From Jannaschia sp. M317 (lineage in GTDB: Bacteria; Pseudomonadota; Alphaproteobacteria; Rhodobacterales; Rhodobacteraceae), in assembly GCF_025141175.1 (NCBI RefSeq), contig NZ_CP081155.1:1021001-1085000 (forward strand): 64,000 bases of DNA. Direction: 5' to 3'. Positions within the stretch are counted from its first letter, which is position 1, and each line of letters opens with the position of its first letter. The notes under the pieces were generated by a model. That model saw only the letters and a program-made list of their open reading frames with translations. It searched no databases and was not told the DNA's origin. This document shows, piece by piece, positions 15,697 to 26,448 of this stretch. A program made the translations under genes and the position numbers.

Positions 15697-15849
15697 GGGT
15701 GTCATCCTGGGTTGGCGAATTTGAACCAGACCTAAAACATGCGCGCACGAACTCAATCCGCGCTTATCCCGCATCTTCTGTGCAGTTGTGCGAGAGAACT
15801 TGATCTGTGCGTCAGCGCGCGCAATAGTCTGCTGAAGCAGGAGATCATG

Positions 15850-16740
15850 ATGGCATTCAACGATTGGGATGAGGTCCGCACGGCCTATCAGGTGGCGCGT
15901 CTGGGCACGGTATCGGGCGCGGCGCAGGCCCTGGGCGTGCACCATGCAACGGTGATCCGCCACATCGACAGCCTGGAAGGCAAGCTGGCCACCAAGCTGT
16001 TTCAGCGGCACGCACGCGGCTACACGCCGACCGAGGCAGGCCAGGACCTGCTGACCGTCGCGCAATCGACCGACGATCAGCTGGCGCAGCTGGCCAACCG
16101 TATCAAGGGACGCGGAAACGAGGTCACGGGCGAGCTGATCATCACCTCGATCGCGGTTCTCGCCCCGCTGCTGTCGCCCGCGCTTGCCGCTTTCCGCGAA
16201 GAACATCCGGAGCTGACGATCAAGTTCCTGACCGACGAACGCCTGTTCCGCCTGGAATACGGCGAGGCGCATGTGGCGATCCGCGCCGGGTCCCCGCCGG
16301 ATCAGCCCGACAATGTGGTGCAGAAGTTCTATCAACAGAATTTCGGGCTCTATGCCTCCAAGGACTACATTGCGCGCCATGGGCGTCCGACCTCGCTCGA
16401 AGAGCCGGGGCACCACACCTTCATCGGCAGTGCCGACGAGGTGCCGCGCGCGCCGTTCTTTGCCTGGCTCAAGAAGCATATCCCGGCAGAGAACATGGGC
16501 TATCTGGTCAATCAGATGACGGCCGCCCGCCCGGCGGTTCAGGCGGGTCTGGGGATCGGGTTCTCGACCACATGGGCCGAGCAGGATCGCGACGATGTCG
16601 AACTGGTCTTTCCGCCCCGGCCCGAATGGAACAGCCAGCTTTGGCTGGTCACCCACGTGGATCTGCACCGCACGGCCAAGGTGCAGACCTTCGTGAGCTT
16701 TCTGAAGGACTGGGCGACGCGCTGGCCGGTCGAGGAGTGA
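15850..16740 (+). CDS. LysR-family regulator divergent from azoR
   Basis: The 296-residue protein has an N-terminal LysR helix-turn-helix: VARLGTVSGAAQALGVHHATVIRHIDSLE, followed by LFQRHARGYTPTEAG. The rest is the substrate-binding-like effector domain, from about residue 90. ATG 15850 has AGGAG six bases upstream; ATG 15847 is only three bases from it. It lies 150 bp from the divergent azoR start, so azoR is its likely target. The next gene, an EamA transporter, starts at its stop codon (GTGA) and could be coregulated. Confidence 0.92.
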   Translation: MAFNDWDEVRTAYQVARLGTVSGAAQALGVHHATVIRHIDSLEGKLATKLFQRHARGYTPTEAGQDLLTVAQSTDDQLAQLANRIKGRGNEVTGELIITSIAVLAPLLSPALAAFREEHPELTIKFLTDERLFRLEYGEAHVAIRAGSPPDQPDNVVQKFYQQNFGLYASKDYIARHGRPTSLEEPGHHTFIGSADEVPRAPFFAWLKKHIPAENMGYLVNQMTAARPAVQAGLGIGFSTTWAEQDRDDVELVFPPRPEWNSQLWLVTHVDLHRTAKVQTFVSFLKDWATRWPVEE

Positions 16741-17618
16741 CCACCCCGTTGCAGGGTCATCTAGCGATGCTGTTGTTCTCGGCCCTGGTGGCCGGGTCCT
16801 TTCCGCTGGGGGCGGCGGCGGCCAACGATATCGCCCCCATCGCCTTGAACGCCGTGCGGTTCTGGCTGGCGGCGGCGGTGATCGGCGTGGCGGTGGCCCT
16901 GCGCGGCGGCGTGCCCCGCGCCGCACGGGCGGCACCCTGGCGCTATGCCGTGCTGGGCGGGATCTTTGCGACCTATTTCGTCCTGATGTTCGAAGGACTG
17001 AAAACCGCGGCTCCGGTGTCTGCGGCTGCTGTCTTTACGTTGACCCCCATCCTTGCGGCGGGCTTTGGCTGGTTGCTGCTGCGCCAGATCACCACGGCGC
17101 GCATCGCGCTGGCCCTGGCCTTGGGGGCGGCTGGGGCGCTCTGGGTGATATTTCGGGGCGATTGGTCCGCCTTGCGTGCCTTCGAGATCGGGCGGGGCGA
17201 GGCGATCTATTTCTGGGGCTGCGTGGCCCATGCGCTTTATACCCCGTTGGTGCGGCGGCTGAACCGGGGCGAATCGGCGCTGGTCTTTACCTTTGGCACG
17301 CTGATCGCCGGCGGGGTGTTGTTGTCCCTGATCGGGGCCAGCGCCGTTGCCGCGACGGATTGGGCCCACCTGCCCGCGCGGGTTTGGGTGGCGATTGCCT
17401 ACACCGGTGTTGCGGCCAGTGCCGCGACCTTCGTGCTGCTTCAATTCGCGACCCTGCGCCTGCCGGCGTCCAAGGTTATGGCCTATACTTATCTGGTGCC
17501 CGCCTGGGTCACGGTCTGGGGGCTTGCCCTGGGCCATCCGCCGCCGCCCGCCGGGATCCTGGTGGGCGTGGCTTTGACCATCGTGGCGCTGCTTCTATTG
17601 CTCCGGGAGGAGCGCTAG
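16737..17618 (+). CDS. EamA/DMT-family membrane transporter
   Basis: The 293-residue product has about ten hydrophobic segments in two EamA repeats, typical of drug/metabolite exporters of the RhaT/YdcZ-like superfamily. Repeat one includes APIALNAVRFWLAAAVIGVAV and repeat two YTGVAASAATFVLLQFATLRLPASKVMAYTYLVP. The GTG start at 16737 overlaps the LysR stop and has GAGGAG directly upstream; ATG 16767 is an alternative. The substrate is unknown. Its stop codon is shared with the convergent peptidase gene in a CTAG. Confidence 0.88.
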   Translation: MTTPLQGHLAMLLFSALVAGSFPLGAAAANDIAPIALNAVRFWLAAAVIGVAVALRGGVPRAARAAPWRYAVLGGIFATYFVLMFEGLKTAAPVSAAAVFTLTPILAAGFGWLLLRQITTARIALALALGAAGALWVIFRGDWSALRAFEIGRGEAIYFWGCVAHALYTPLVRRLNRGESALVFTFGTLIAGGVLLSLIGASAVAATDWAHLPARVWVAIAYTGVAASAATFVLLQFATLRLPASKVMAYTYLVPAWVTVWGLALGHPPPPAGILVGVALTIVALLLLLREER

Positions 17619-18730
17619 CGCAGGGGCCGCTGGCTGAGCGTGTTGATCGTCTCCAACCGTTCCAGGTTGATGACCGAGGACAGCATCAGGCGTTCCTGGC
17701 TCCAGTCGGCGGGGGGGCGCAGGGTCCAGGTCGTTCCGGCCAGCGTCACGGCAAAAACCGCCAGCAGCGACAGCGTGGTCAACCGCCCGGCCCGCCGCGA
17801 AGGGCCCTTTGCAATCAACTCGATCCGGTGGCCCAGTTGTGAACGGGTCGCCCGCCCGGTCAGTTGCTTGCGCCCCAGCAGGGCCACGGTGAACGCGCCG
17901 GGGGCCGGGTTTCCCTGACGCGCGCGACGGGCCACATCCAGCAGGCACAGGCTATAGTCACGGGCATCCATGGTCGGGCGTGCAACGCAGGCCGCATCGC
18001 AATGGTGTTCCCGCAGGCGGCGCATATGGCGCGACAGGTTCCAGAAGGCCGGGTTCAGCGCGAAAAGCGGCGAGAGCGCGGCGACCAGCACCTCGCGGAT
18101 CGGATCGCCCTGGCGGATATGCTGCAGCTCATGGGCCAGCGCGATACGGAATGCCTCCGGGTCGGCGACCAGTCCGGCGGGCAGAACCACATGATTGCGA
18201 CGCAGGCCCCGGGCTGCAAAGGGAACGGGGCAGTCGCCCGAGACGGCGATGCGAACCGATTTCGTTTCGCGCAGCGGCATGGAGGCGTGGATCAGGCGGC
18301 GCAGGCACCAGGCGGCCCGCATCACATGAAGCGCCCGCATCAAGGCCGCTGCCAGCAGGATCGCCGCCACCGCCTGCCAGGCCGGGCTGGCAGGCGCGAC
18401 CAGCGCGCGGGGCAGGCCGTCGCGAAAGGCGAGGATGGATTGAAACTCCGTTGCGGTCAGCGACAGGTTCGACAGGTTCCCGTTCAGGAACAGCCCGACG
18501 ACCACATCCGTGGCGTTCCAGGCATTTCCAGGCAAGGCCGTCAGCGCGAAGGGCAGGCCAAGGGCCAGAACCCAGGCGGTTGCCGACACCCGGCGGCGCA
18601 GCGCCCAATCCCGGTCCAGCCCGATCCGGGTCAGCCCGTGTTCCGCTAGCCAAAGCAAGCCGACGGCAAGCACCAGCGCCGCATTCACGGCGAGGAGAGA
18701 CCCGACGACGAGCTGTAGCCAGTCAGCCAT
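17615..18730 (-). CDS. M56 (BlaR1-like) membrane metallopeptidase
   Basis: The 371-residue protein is a BlaR1/MecR1-type M56 peptidase. Helices near residues 6-28, 50-66 and 118-135 precede the zinc motif HELQH at residues 200-204, with the third ligand expected in REHHCDAAC. One more helix lies near residue 310. The extracytoplasmic penicillin-sensor domain of BlaR1 is absent; the C-terminus is only about 55 residues past that helix. ATG 18730 overlaps the regulator stop, the classical blaI-blaR1 layout. It probably cleaves or signals to the BlaI-like repressor. No beta-lactamase gene is adjacent. Confidence 0.9.
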   Translation of the reverse strand: MADWLQLVVGSLLAVNAALVLAVGLLWLAEHGLTRIGLDRDWALRRRVSATAWVLALGLPFALTALPGNAWNATDVVVGLFLNGNLSNLSLTATEFQSILAFRDGLPRALVAPASPAWQAVAAILLAAALMRALHVMRAAWCLRRLIHASMPLRETKSVRIAVSGDCPVPFAARGLRRNHVVLPAGLVADPEAFRIALAHELQHIRQGDPIREVLVAALSPLFALNPAFWNLSRHMRRLREHHCDAACVARPTMDARDYSLCLLDVARRARQGNPAPGAFTVALLGRKQLTGRATRSQLGHRIELIAKGPSRRAGRLTTLSLLAVFAVTLAGTTWTLRPPADWSQERLMLSSVINLERLETINTLSQRPLR

Positions 18731-19115
18731 CGTCACGTCCGATCCGATCATTGATCACTTGGCGAATCGCGGCCATCTCGGCTTCGTCCAGGGATTCGTC
18801 GTCTACCAGTCGCGCGACCAGAGCCGATGGCGTGCCGTCGAACAATGTGCGCGACAGGCTGCGCAGGGACCGGGCCTCGTAGTCTTCGCGGGCCAGGGTC
18901 GGGGCGTAGACCAATGCGCGATCCTTCTTTTCGGACACGAGATAACCCTTGTCGTGCAAGATCTTGAGGACCGTCGCGACCGAGGTATAGGCGCGCTGTC
19001 CCGGGTCACTCAGCGCGCCCATGACGTCGCGGACGGACCCCTTGCCGATCGACCACAGGGTCTTCATGAATTCCAGCTCCACGCTGGTCAGAAGTTCGCT
19101 TTTCTGGCGGGCCAT
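18723..19115 (-). CDS. BlaI/MecI/CopY-family repressor
   Basis: The 130-residue protein is a BlaI/MecI-type winged-helix repressor. The DNA-binding half includes VELEFMKTLWSIGKGSVRDVMGAL and SVATVLKILHDKGYLVSEKKDRALVYAPT. The C-terminal helix ends in IRQVINDRIGRDDG. It overlaps the M56 peptidase by eight bases and forms a two-gene signalling unit with it. It likely represses its own promoter in the AT-rich region between 19116 and the glpV start, where AATTTCATA occurs twice. The controlled genes beyond this pair are unknown. Confidence 0.92.
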   Translation of the reverse strand: MARQKSELLTSVELEFMKTLWSIGKGSVRDVMGALSDPGQRAYTSVATVLKILHDKGYLVSEKKDRALVYAPTLAREDYEARSLRSLSRTLFDGTPSALVARLVDDESLDEAEMAAIRQVINDRIGRDDG

Positions 19116-19226
19116 ATGGCGGCTTCCCCTTTGCTAATTTCATAGTAGCGAGCGGAATCCGCTCTGTGAACCCCTGCAATTTCATATACGTAGGATTTAA
19201 TACTAATTTAATAGTTGACTTGTTCG

Positions 19227-19244
19227 TGAGCGTGATCATGCTCA
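19227..19244. promoter_or_regulatory. Interrupted palindrome and -35-like box upstream of glpV
   Basis: TGAGC-g-TGATCA-t-GCTCA is a near-perfect 18-bp palindrome with one mismatched pair. It ends 43 bases before the glpV ATG. A TTGACT sits at 19215-19220 just upstream. The position fits an operator near the start of glycerol-operon transcription. The regulator is unknown; no GlpR-type gene is in the window. Confidence 0.5.
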
Positions 19245-19287
19245 GGGACAGCCGATCGGGAGTCGGTGAAACATTGGGAGGAATACC

Positions 19288-21024
<1,737 letters not shown>

Positions 21025-21063
21025 CCCTCCCCGTCGGCCCCTGTTTCCTGGGGGGGCGACACC

Positions 21064-21094
21064 TCGGGGCGGCGCGTGCGTCGCCCCGATTTTT
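21064..21094 (+). terminator. Internal attenuating terminator between glpV and glpS
   Basis: TCGGGGCG and CGCCCCGA form an eight-base stem around a ten-base loop, and TTTTT follows directly. It lies 40 bases after the glpV stop and 54 before the glpS start. Partial termination here would give more binding protein than membrane components. Confidence 0.8.
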
Positions 21095-21147
21095 GGCCAC
21101 AAGGGTCTGCTTGCCCTGGCCCCAATCCTTAACTTCGTGGGGACGTT

Positions 21148-22203
21148 ATGACGCTTCGATGTGAAGCCATTACCAAGGTCGTGGAGGGGCATACGCATAT
21201 CAAGCCCGCCACGCTCGACCTCAAGCCCGGTCATTTCAACGTGCTGCTTGGACCGACCGGGGCCGGCAAGACCTCTCTCATCAAGATGATGGCCGGCCTC
21301 GATCCGATCGCCTCCGGCCGCGTCTTTCTCAACGGCGAGGACGTGACGAAGCTTAGCCCGCAGAAGCGGCAGATCAGCCTCGTGCACCAGTTCTTCGTCA
21401 ATTATCCGCATATGACCGTGCGCGAGAACATCGCCTCGCCGCTGCGCGTGGCCAAGCTGGCCCAGTCCGAGATCGACGACCGCGTGGCCGAAGCCGCCCG
21501 CATCCTCCAGCTGGAGCCGATGCTGGATCGTCGCCCGCATGAGCTGTCGGGCGGTCAGCAGCAACGCTGCGCCCTGGCACGCGCCATCGCCAAGGACAGC
21601 CGCGCCGTCTTCCTGGACGAGCCGCTGGCCAACCTAGACTACAAGCTGCGCGAAGAACTGCGCGAGCAGCTGCCCGAATTGTTCGCCGGGCGCGGGGCCG
21701 TGGTGGTCTACGCCACCTCCGAGCCCGAAGAGGCGCTGCTGCTGGGCGGGGAAACCGCCCTGATCGAGGACGGCCACGTCCGTCAGTTCGGCACGACCTC
21801 CGACATCTACCGCGCGCCTGCGTCCTTGTCGGCGGCGGCGATCTTTTCGGACCCGCCGATCAACGCGGCCCCGGTTCGCGTCAAGGCCGGACAGGCCCGC
21901 ATGGGCGCGACCGAATGGGCGGTGCAGAAACCCGATGGCGACTACATGTTCGCGATCCGCCCGCACCACGTGCTGCCCCAGGCCGCCGGGGCCTCGAATG
22001 TGCCCTTGCGCGGCGTGGTTGGCGTCACCGAACTCTCCGGTTCCGAATCCAGCGCGCATTTCCAGATGGACGGCGTCCCCTGGGTGTCGCTCGCCCATGG
22101 CGTGCACCCCTACGAGATCGGCGAGCCGCATACCTTCCACATGGACCCCACCCACGGGTTCTGGTTCGCGCCCGATGGCGGCGCGCTGGGCCGGGGGGCC
22201 TGA
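21148..22203 (+). CDS. glpS: Glycerol ABC transporter ATP-binding protein GlpS
   Basis: One of two non-identical ATPases that power the glycerol importer. In the 351-residue protein Walker A GPTGAGKT is at 35-42. The signature is canonical: LSGGQ at 133-137. Walker B AVFLDEP is at 153-159. The histidine of the H-loop (usually in VTHDQ) is replaced by serine in VYATSEPEEA (Ser191), which should weaken ATP hydrolysis at its own Walker site. The C-terminal 110 residues form a TOBE-like regulatory domain. It starts 54 bases after the internal terminator and is followed six bases later by glpT. Confidence 0.88.
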   Translation: MTLRCEAITKVVEGHTHIKPATLDLKPGHFNVLLGPTGAGKTSLIKMMAGLDPIASGRVFLNGEDVTKLSPQKRQISLVHQFFVNYPHMTVRENIASPLRVAKLAQSEIDDRVAEAARILQLEPMLDRRPHELSGGQQQRCALARAIAKDSRAVFLDEPLANLDYKLREELREQLPELFAGRGAVVVYATSEPEEALLLGGETALIEDGHVRQFGTTSDIYRAPASLSAAAIFSDPPINAAPVRVKAGQARMGATEWAVQKPDGDYMFAIRPHHVLPQAAGASNVPLRGVVGVTELSGSESSAHFQMDGVPWVSLAHGVHPYEIGEPHTFHMDPTHGFWFAPDGGALGRGA

Positions 22204-22208
22204 ACGAC

Positions 22209-23288
22209 ATGGCAAAGATTACCCTCGATAAGCTGCGGCACAGCTATATGCCCGACCCGCAAGGTCCCGAAGACTACGCACTCAAGGGGCTGGACGTGGA
22301 ATGGCAGGACGGTGGCGCCTATGCGCTGCTGGGGCCGTCGGGCTGCGGCAAGTCCACGCTTCTCAACATCATCTCCGGCCTGCTGGTCCCGTCCGAGGGT
22401 CGCATTCTGTTCGGGGAACAGGACGTCACGCAGCTGCCACCGGATCAGCGCAACATCGCGCAGGTGTTCCAGTTCCCGGTCATCTACGACACGATGACCG
22501 TGCGCCAGAACCTGTCCTTTCCGTTGGTCAATCGTGGCGTCGACCCGGCGCGCATCGACCGCGCGGTGGGCGAAATCGCCCAGATGCTCGGCGTCGAGGA
22601 CATGATGGATCAACGCGCGTCGGGCCTGGCCCCCGACGACAAGCAGAAGATCTCCATGGGGCGGGGCCTGGTGCGCGACGACGTGAACGTCATCATGTTC
22701 GATGAGCCGCTGACCGTCATCGACCCGCACCTGAAGTTCTCGCTCCGCTCCAAGCTCAAGGAGCTGCACGCCCGCCTGGGCCTGACCATGATCTACGTGA
22801 CCCATGACCAGACCGAGGCCCTGACATTTGCCGATCAGGTCGTCGTCATGCAGCAGGGCGAAGTCGTGCAGATCGGCACCCCGGTCGAGCTGTTCGAGCG
22901 TCCGACCCACACCTTCGTCGGCCACTTCATCGGCTCGCCGGGCATGAACGTCCTGCCGGCCGAACGGGCCGGGCAGGGGGCGTCGTTCCGGGGGCAGGAG
23001 GTGACTTTGGACGGCCCGGTCGGTGCCAATGCCAAAGGCAGACTGGAAATCGGTGTGCGTCCCGAATTCGTGACCATTGCCGACACGGGCATTCCCGCGA
23101 CGGTGACCAAGGTGTCCGACGTAGGCCGCCACCGGGTGATCGAAACCCGCGCCGGCGACAGCCGCATCAACGCCGTCACCGACGGCCCCACCCCCAATCC
23201 GGGCGAGACCGTGAACCTGTCGTTCCGCCCCGACCGCACCCGGCTTTATGCCGAGGGCTGGATCGCCAGCGGAGGAGACATCCGATGA
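22209..23288 (+). CDS. glpT: Glycerol ABC transporter ATP-binding protein GlpT
   Basis: The second ATPase of the glycerol importer, 359 residues. Walker A GPSGCGKST is at 42-50, Walker B VIMFDEP at 161-167, and the H-loop YVTHDQTEA is intact (His199). The signature region reads SGLAPDDKQK (LAPDD about 140-144) instead of LSGGQ, so it is degenerate. This defect complements the missing H-loop histidine of GlpS. A TOBE-like domain fills the C-terminus. ATG 22209 comes after the glpS stop; its end overlaps the glpP start by four bases. Confidence 0.88.
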   Translation: MAKITLDKLRHSYMPDPQGPEDYALKGLDVEWQDGGAYALLGPSGCGKSTLLNIISGLLVPSEGRILFGEQDVTQLPPDQRNIAQVFQFPVIYDTMTVRQNLSFPLVNRGVDPARIDRAVGEIAQMLGVEDMMDQRASGLAPDDKQKISMGRGLVRDDVNVIMFDEPLTVIDPHLKFSLRSKLKELHARLGLTMIYVTHDQTEALTFADQVVVMQQGEVVQIGTPVELFERPTHTFVGHFIGSPGMNVLPAERAGQGASFRGQEVTLDGPVGANAKGRLEIGVRPEFVTIADTGIPATVTKVSDVGRHRVIETRAGDSRINAVTDGPTPNPGETVNLSFRPDRTRLYAEGWIASGGDIR

Positions 23289-24144
23289 ACAAGACCGAAA
23301 ACCAGAAGGCCTGGTTCTTCGTCCTCCCCGTCCTGTTGTTGGTGGCGTTCAACGCGCTGGTGCCGATGATGACGGTGGTCAACTATTCGGTGCAGGAGAC
23401 GTTCGGCGATAACCTGTTCTTCTGGGAAGGCTTCACCTGGTTCGAACAGGTGCTGCGCTCCGAACGGTTTCACGCAGCCCTGGGACGACAGTTCCTGTTC
23501 ACCTTCCTGATCCTGATCATCGAGGTGCCGCTGGGCATCATCATCGCCCTGTCCATGCCGAAGAAAGGCTTCTGGGTGCCGATCTGTCTGGTCACCATGG
23601 CCCTGCCGATGCTGATCCCGTGGAACGTGGTGGGGGCGATGTGGAACATCTTCGCGCTGCCCAACATCGGCCTGCTGGGTTACTTCGTGAACGAGGTGCT
23701 GGGCATCCACTACGACTTTACCCAGTCGGTCCTTGCGGCTTGGTTCACGATCGTGGCGATGGACGTCTGGCACTGGACCTCTTTGGTGGTGCTGCTGGCC
23801 TATGCCGGGCTCGTCTCCATCCCCGACGCCTACTATCAGGCGGCGCGGATCGACGGGGCGTCCAGTTGGGCCGTGTTCCGGCACATCCAGCTGCCCAAGA
23901 TGAAGAACGTCCTGACCATCGCGATCCTTCTGCGGTTCATGGACAGCTTCAACATCTACACGGAGCCCTTCACCCTGACGGGCGGCGGTCCCGGCAACTC
24001 CACCACGCTTCTGTCCATTGACCTGGTCAAGATCGCGCTGGGGCAGTTCGACCTGGGACCGGCGGGGGCCATGTCGCTGATCTACTTCGCCATCACGCTG
24101 CTGGTCAGCTGGCTGTTCTACACCCTCATGACGAGGAACGACTC

Positions 24145-24148
<4 letters not shown>
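23285..24148 (+). CDS. glpP: Glycerol ABC transporter permease GlpP
   Basis: The 287-residue permease belongs to the MalF-type group of carbohydrate ABC transporter membrane proteins. About six helices are visible, starting with AWFFVLPVLLLVAFNALVP. The EAA loop reads YYQAARIDGASSWAVFRHIQLP. ATG overlaps the glpT stop (ATGA) and its end overlaps glpQ the same way, so the pair is translated in a fixed ratio. It forms the translocation path for glycerol together with GlpQ. Confidence 0.88.
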
Positions 24149-24941
<793 letters not shown>

Positions 24942-24942
<1 letters not shown>

Positions 24943-25340
24943 TGCGCTATCTCATCCCGCTTCTGATGCTGGCCGCCGCGCCGGTGCACGCCCAGAACAC
25001 CTGGGGCTCCGCCGCGCAGGAGGTCGAGAAAGGCTTCGAATGGACGGCGCCGATCTTCGGCGGCTTCTGGATGGCCTGGACGCCTGCGACGCTTGCGATC
25101 TTCATCGGCATCTTCAGCGCCATCGCGGTCATCGGCCTGTTGGAGGGGTTCAAGTTCCGCGACGGTCTGGTCCGCGACGGGGTCCTGGGCCTGACGACGA
25201 CGCTGGGCGACCGGCTGTTCCTGTCGCTTCTGGGGACGTCGTTCATCTTCCTCGCGTGGCTGGGCCTGTTCGGAGAGCCGCTCTGGGGGGCGCTGGGCCT
25301 GTCGATTGCCTGGTCGATCTTCTGCTTCTGGAAGGTCTGA
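24942..25340 (+). CDS. glpU: DUF2160 small membrane protein GlpU
   Basis: GlpU is a small membrane protein that accompanies this class of glycerol importer; its precise role is not known to me. The 132-residue product has an N-terminal hydrophobic stretch (YLIPLLMLAAAPVHAQ) that looks like a signal sequence, then three helices: WTPATLAIFIGIFSAIAVIG, LFLSLLGTSFIFLAWLGLF and ALGLSIAWSIFCFW. The order SBP-ATPase-ATPase-permease-permease-small membrane protein identifies the set. A strong terminator follows within 35 bases. Confidence 0.85.
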
Positions 25341-25372
25341 CCGGACGGTCCGACGCGCTGCCCTGAAACCAG

Positions 25373-25403
25373 AAACGCCGCCCCGGTCCGGGGCGGCGTT
25401 TTC
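25373..25403. terminator. Bidirectional terminator between glpU and the FabD-like gene
   Basis: AACGCCGCCCCGG is followed by its exact inverse, giving an 11-base or longer stem, with A-rich sequence before and TTTT after. The genes on either side converge, so this hairpin can end both transcripts. Confidence 0.9.
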
Positions 25404-25413
25404 CGTTGTGCCC

Positions 25414-26448
25414 TCAGGTATCCCGGACCGCCAGCGCGCGTTGTTCGGGCCGTCCCATCGACAACAGCATCGGGCGCACCTTTTGCTGCGCCTGGAACCC
25501 GTGCTTGTCGCGCATCCCGCGCCAGCCGGCTGCAATCAGGCTTTGCGCCACCGCCCCGCCCAGCGTCGTGCCCGGCCCCGCGACGATGAACAGATCGGGG
25601 GCGAATTCCCGCGCCGCCGTGGTGATGGCGCGGGTGAAATCATAGGGCCGCACCACCTGGTGCCCGAAGGTGTAATCGCACAGCGCCGCGCGGTCCGCAG
25701 CCCCCGGCCACCAGACCGATCCGCGCCCGTCGATCAACGGCAGGTCCGGCTGGGTAAACATGTCCGGGGCGAAATGCCCCCTCGCCCTGGCCGAGACGGG
25801 GGCCACCAGCCCCGAATGAAACCCCGCATGGCCCGGCAGCCGCATCGGGAAACGGTCCTGCTTGGGCACCGCCCGCTCGAACGCGGTCAGCCCGTCGGCA
25901 TTGCCCGCCAGAACCAGCATTCCGCCCAGGTCAATCGACAGGCTCAGCACGTGATCGGGTCGGGCGTCGATTTCCGCCACCAGGGTCAGCAATCGGCTTT
26001 TCTCCGTCGGGCGCGTGGCCCAGTCGGGGGCCATGTGGGGATAGACCAGCTGCCCGCCCGCGCCGTCTGCCTGCATCCAGGTGCCCATGGTGTTGACCAC
26101 GTCGAACCCCGCCTCGGCGCTCAGCGCGCCGGCGCAGGCCAGCGCCGTGTACCAGCCCATCGAGTTGCCGGTGACGGCCACGATCTCCACCGCCTTGCGG
26201 TTCAGGCCCAGCCAATCGCCCAGGCTGGCCGCATAGATCAGCGCCGAGGCGTTGTCGCCGCGCGTGTGTACCGCGTTCGAAAACCGCGCCGCGCCATCCA
26301 GCGCGGTCAGCGTCTCTTGCCCCTGCGCCGCGCGCCGGGCGTCGAACCCTGCCATCAGCGCCGCATCCGGGAACTGTCGGGACAGCACGCCCAGCTCCTC
26401 CCGGTTGTAGGTGCCACGACCGGGGCAGACCAGAACCGCCGTCGTCAT
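25414..26448 (-). CDS. FabD-like (malonyl/acyl-CoA:ACP) acyltransferase
   Basis: The 344-residue protein has the FabD fold: the nucleophile elbow VTGNSMGWYTALACAGAL contains the candidate serine (Ser96 in GNSMG, instead of GHSxG). The family histidine is expected in GHAGFHSGL near residue 219. GPGTTLGGAVAQ near the end matches the C-terminal part of the fold. It is longer and more divergent than housekeeping FabD. Its start overlaps the stop of the fused E1 dehydrogenase (ATGA), so the two work in one operon. It may move an acyl group made by that enzyme; the acceptor is unknown. Confidence 0.78.
   Translation of the reverse strand: MTTAVLVCPGRGTYNREELGVLSRQFPDAALMAGFDARRAAQGQETLTALDGAARFSNAVHTRGDNASALIYAASLGDWLGLNRKAVEIVAVTGNSMGWYTALACAGALSAEAGFDVVNTMGTWMQADGAGGQLVYPHMAPDWATRPTEKSRLLTLVAEIDARPDHVLSLSIDLGGMLVLAGNADGLTAFERAVPKQDRFPMRLPGHAGFHSGLVAPVSARARGHFAPDMFTQPDLPLIDGRGSVWWPGAADRAALCDYTFGHQVVRPYDFTRAITTAAREFAPDLFIVAGPGTTLGGAVAQSLIAAGWRGMRDKHGFQAQQKVRPMLLSMGRPEQRALAVRDT

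Noticed and set aside
15118..16935. 605-residue minus-strand ORF covering azoR and running antisense through the LysR gene
   Set aside because: Only its last 192 residues (azoR) look like a protein family; the rest is low-complexity Arg/Pro/His translation of the antisense strand in GC-rich DNA.
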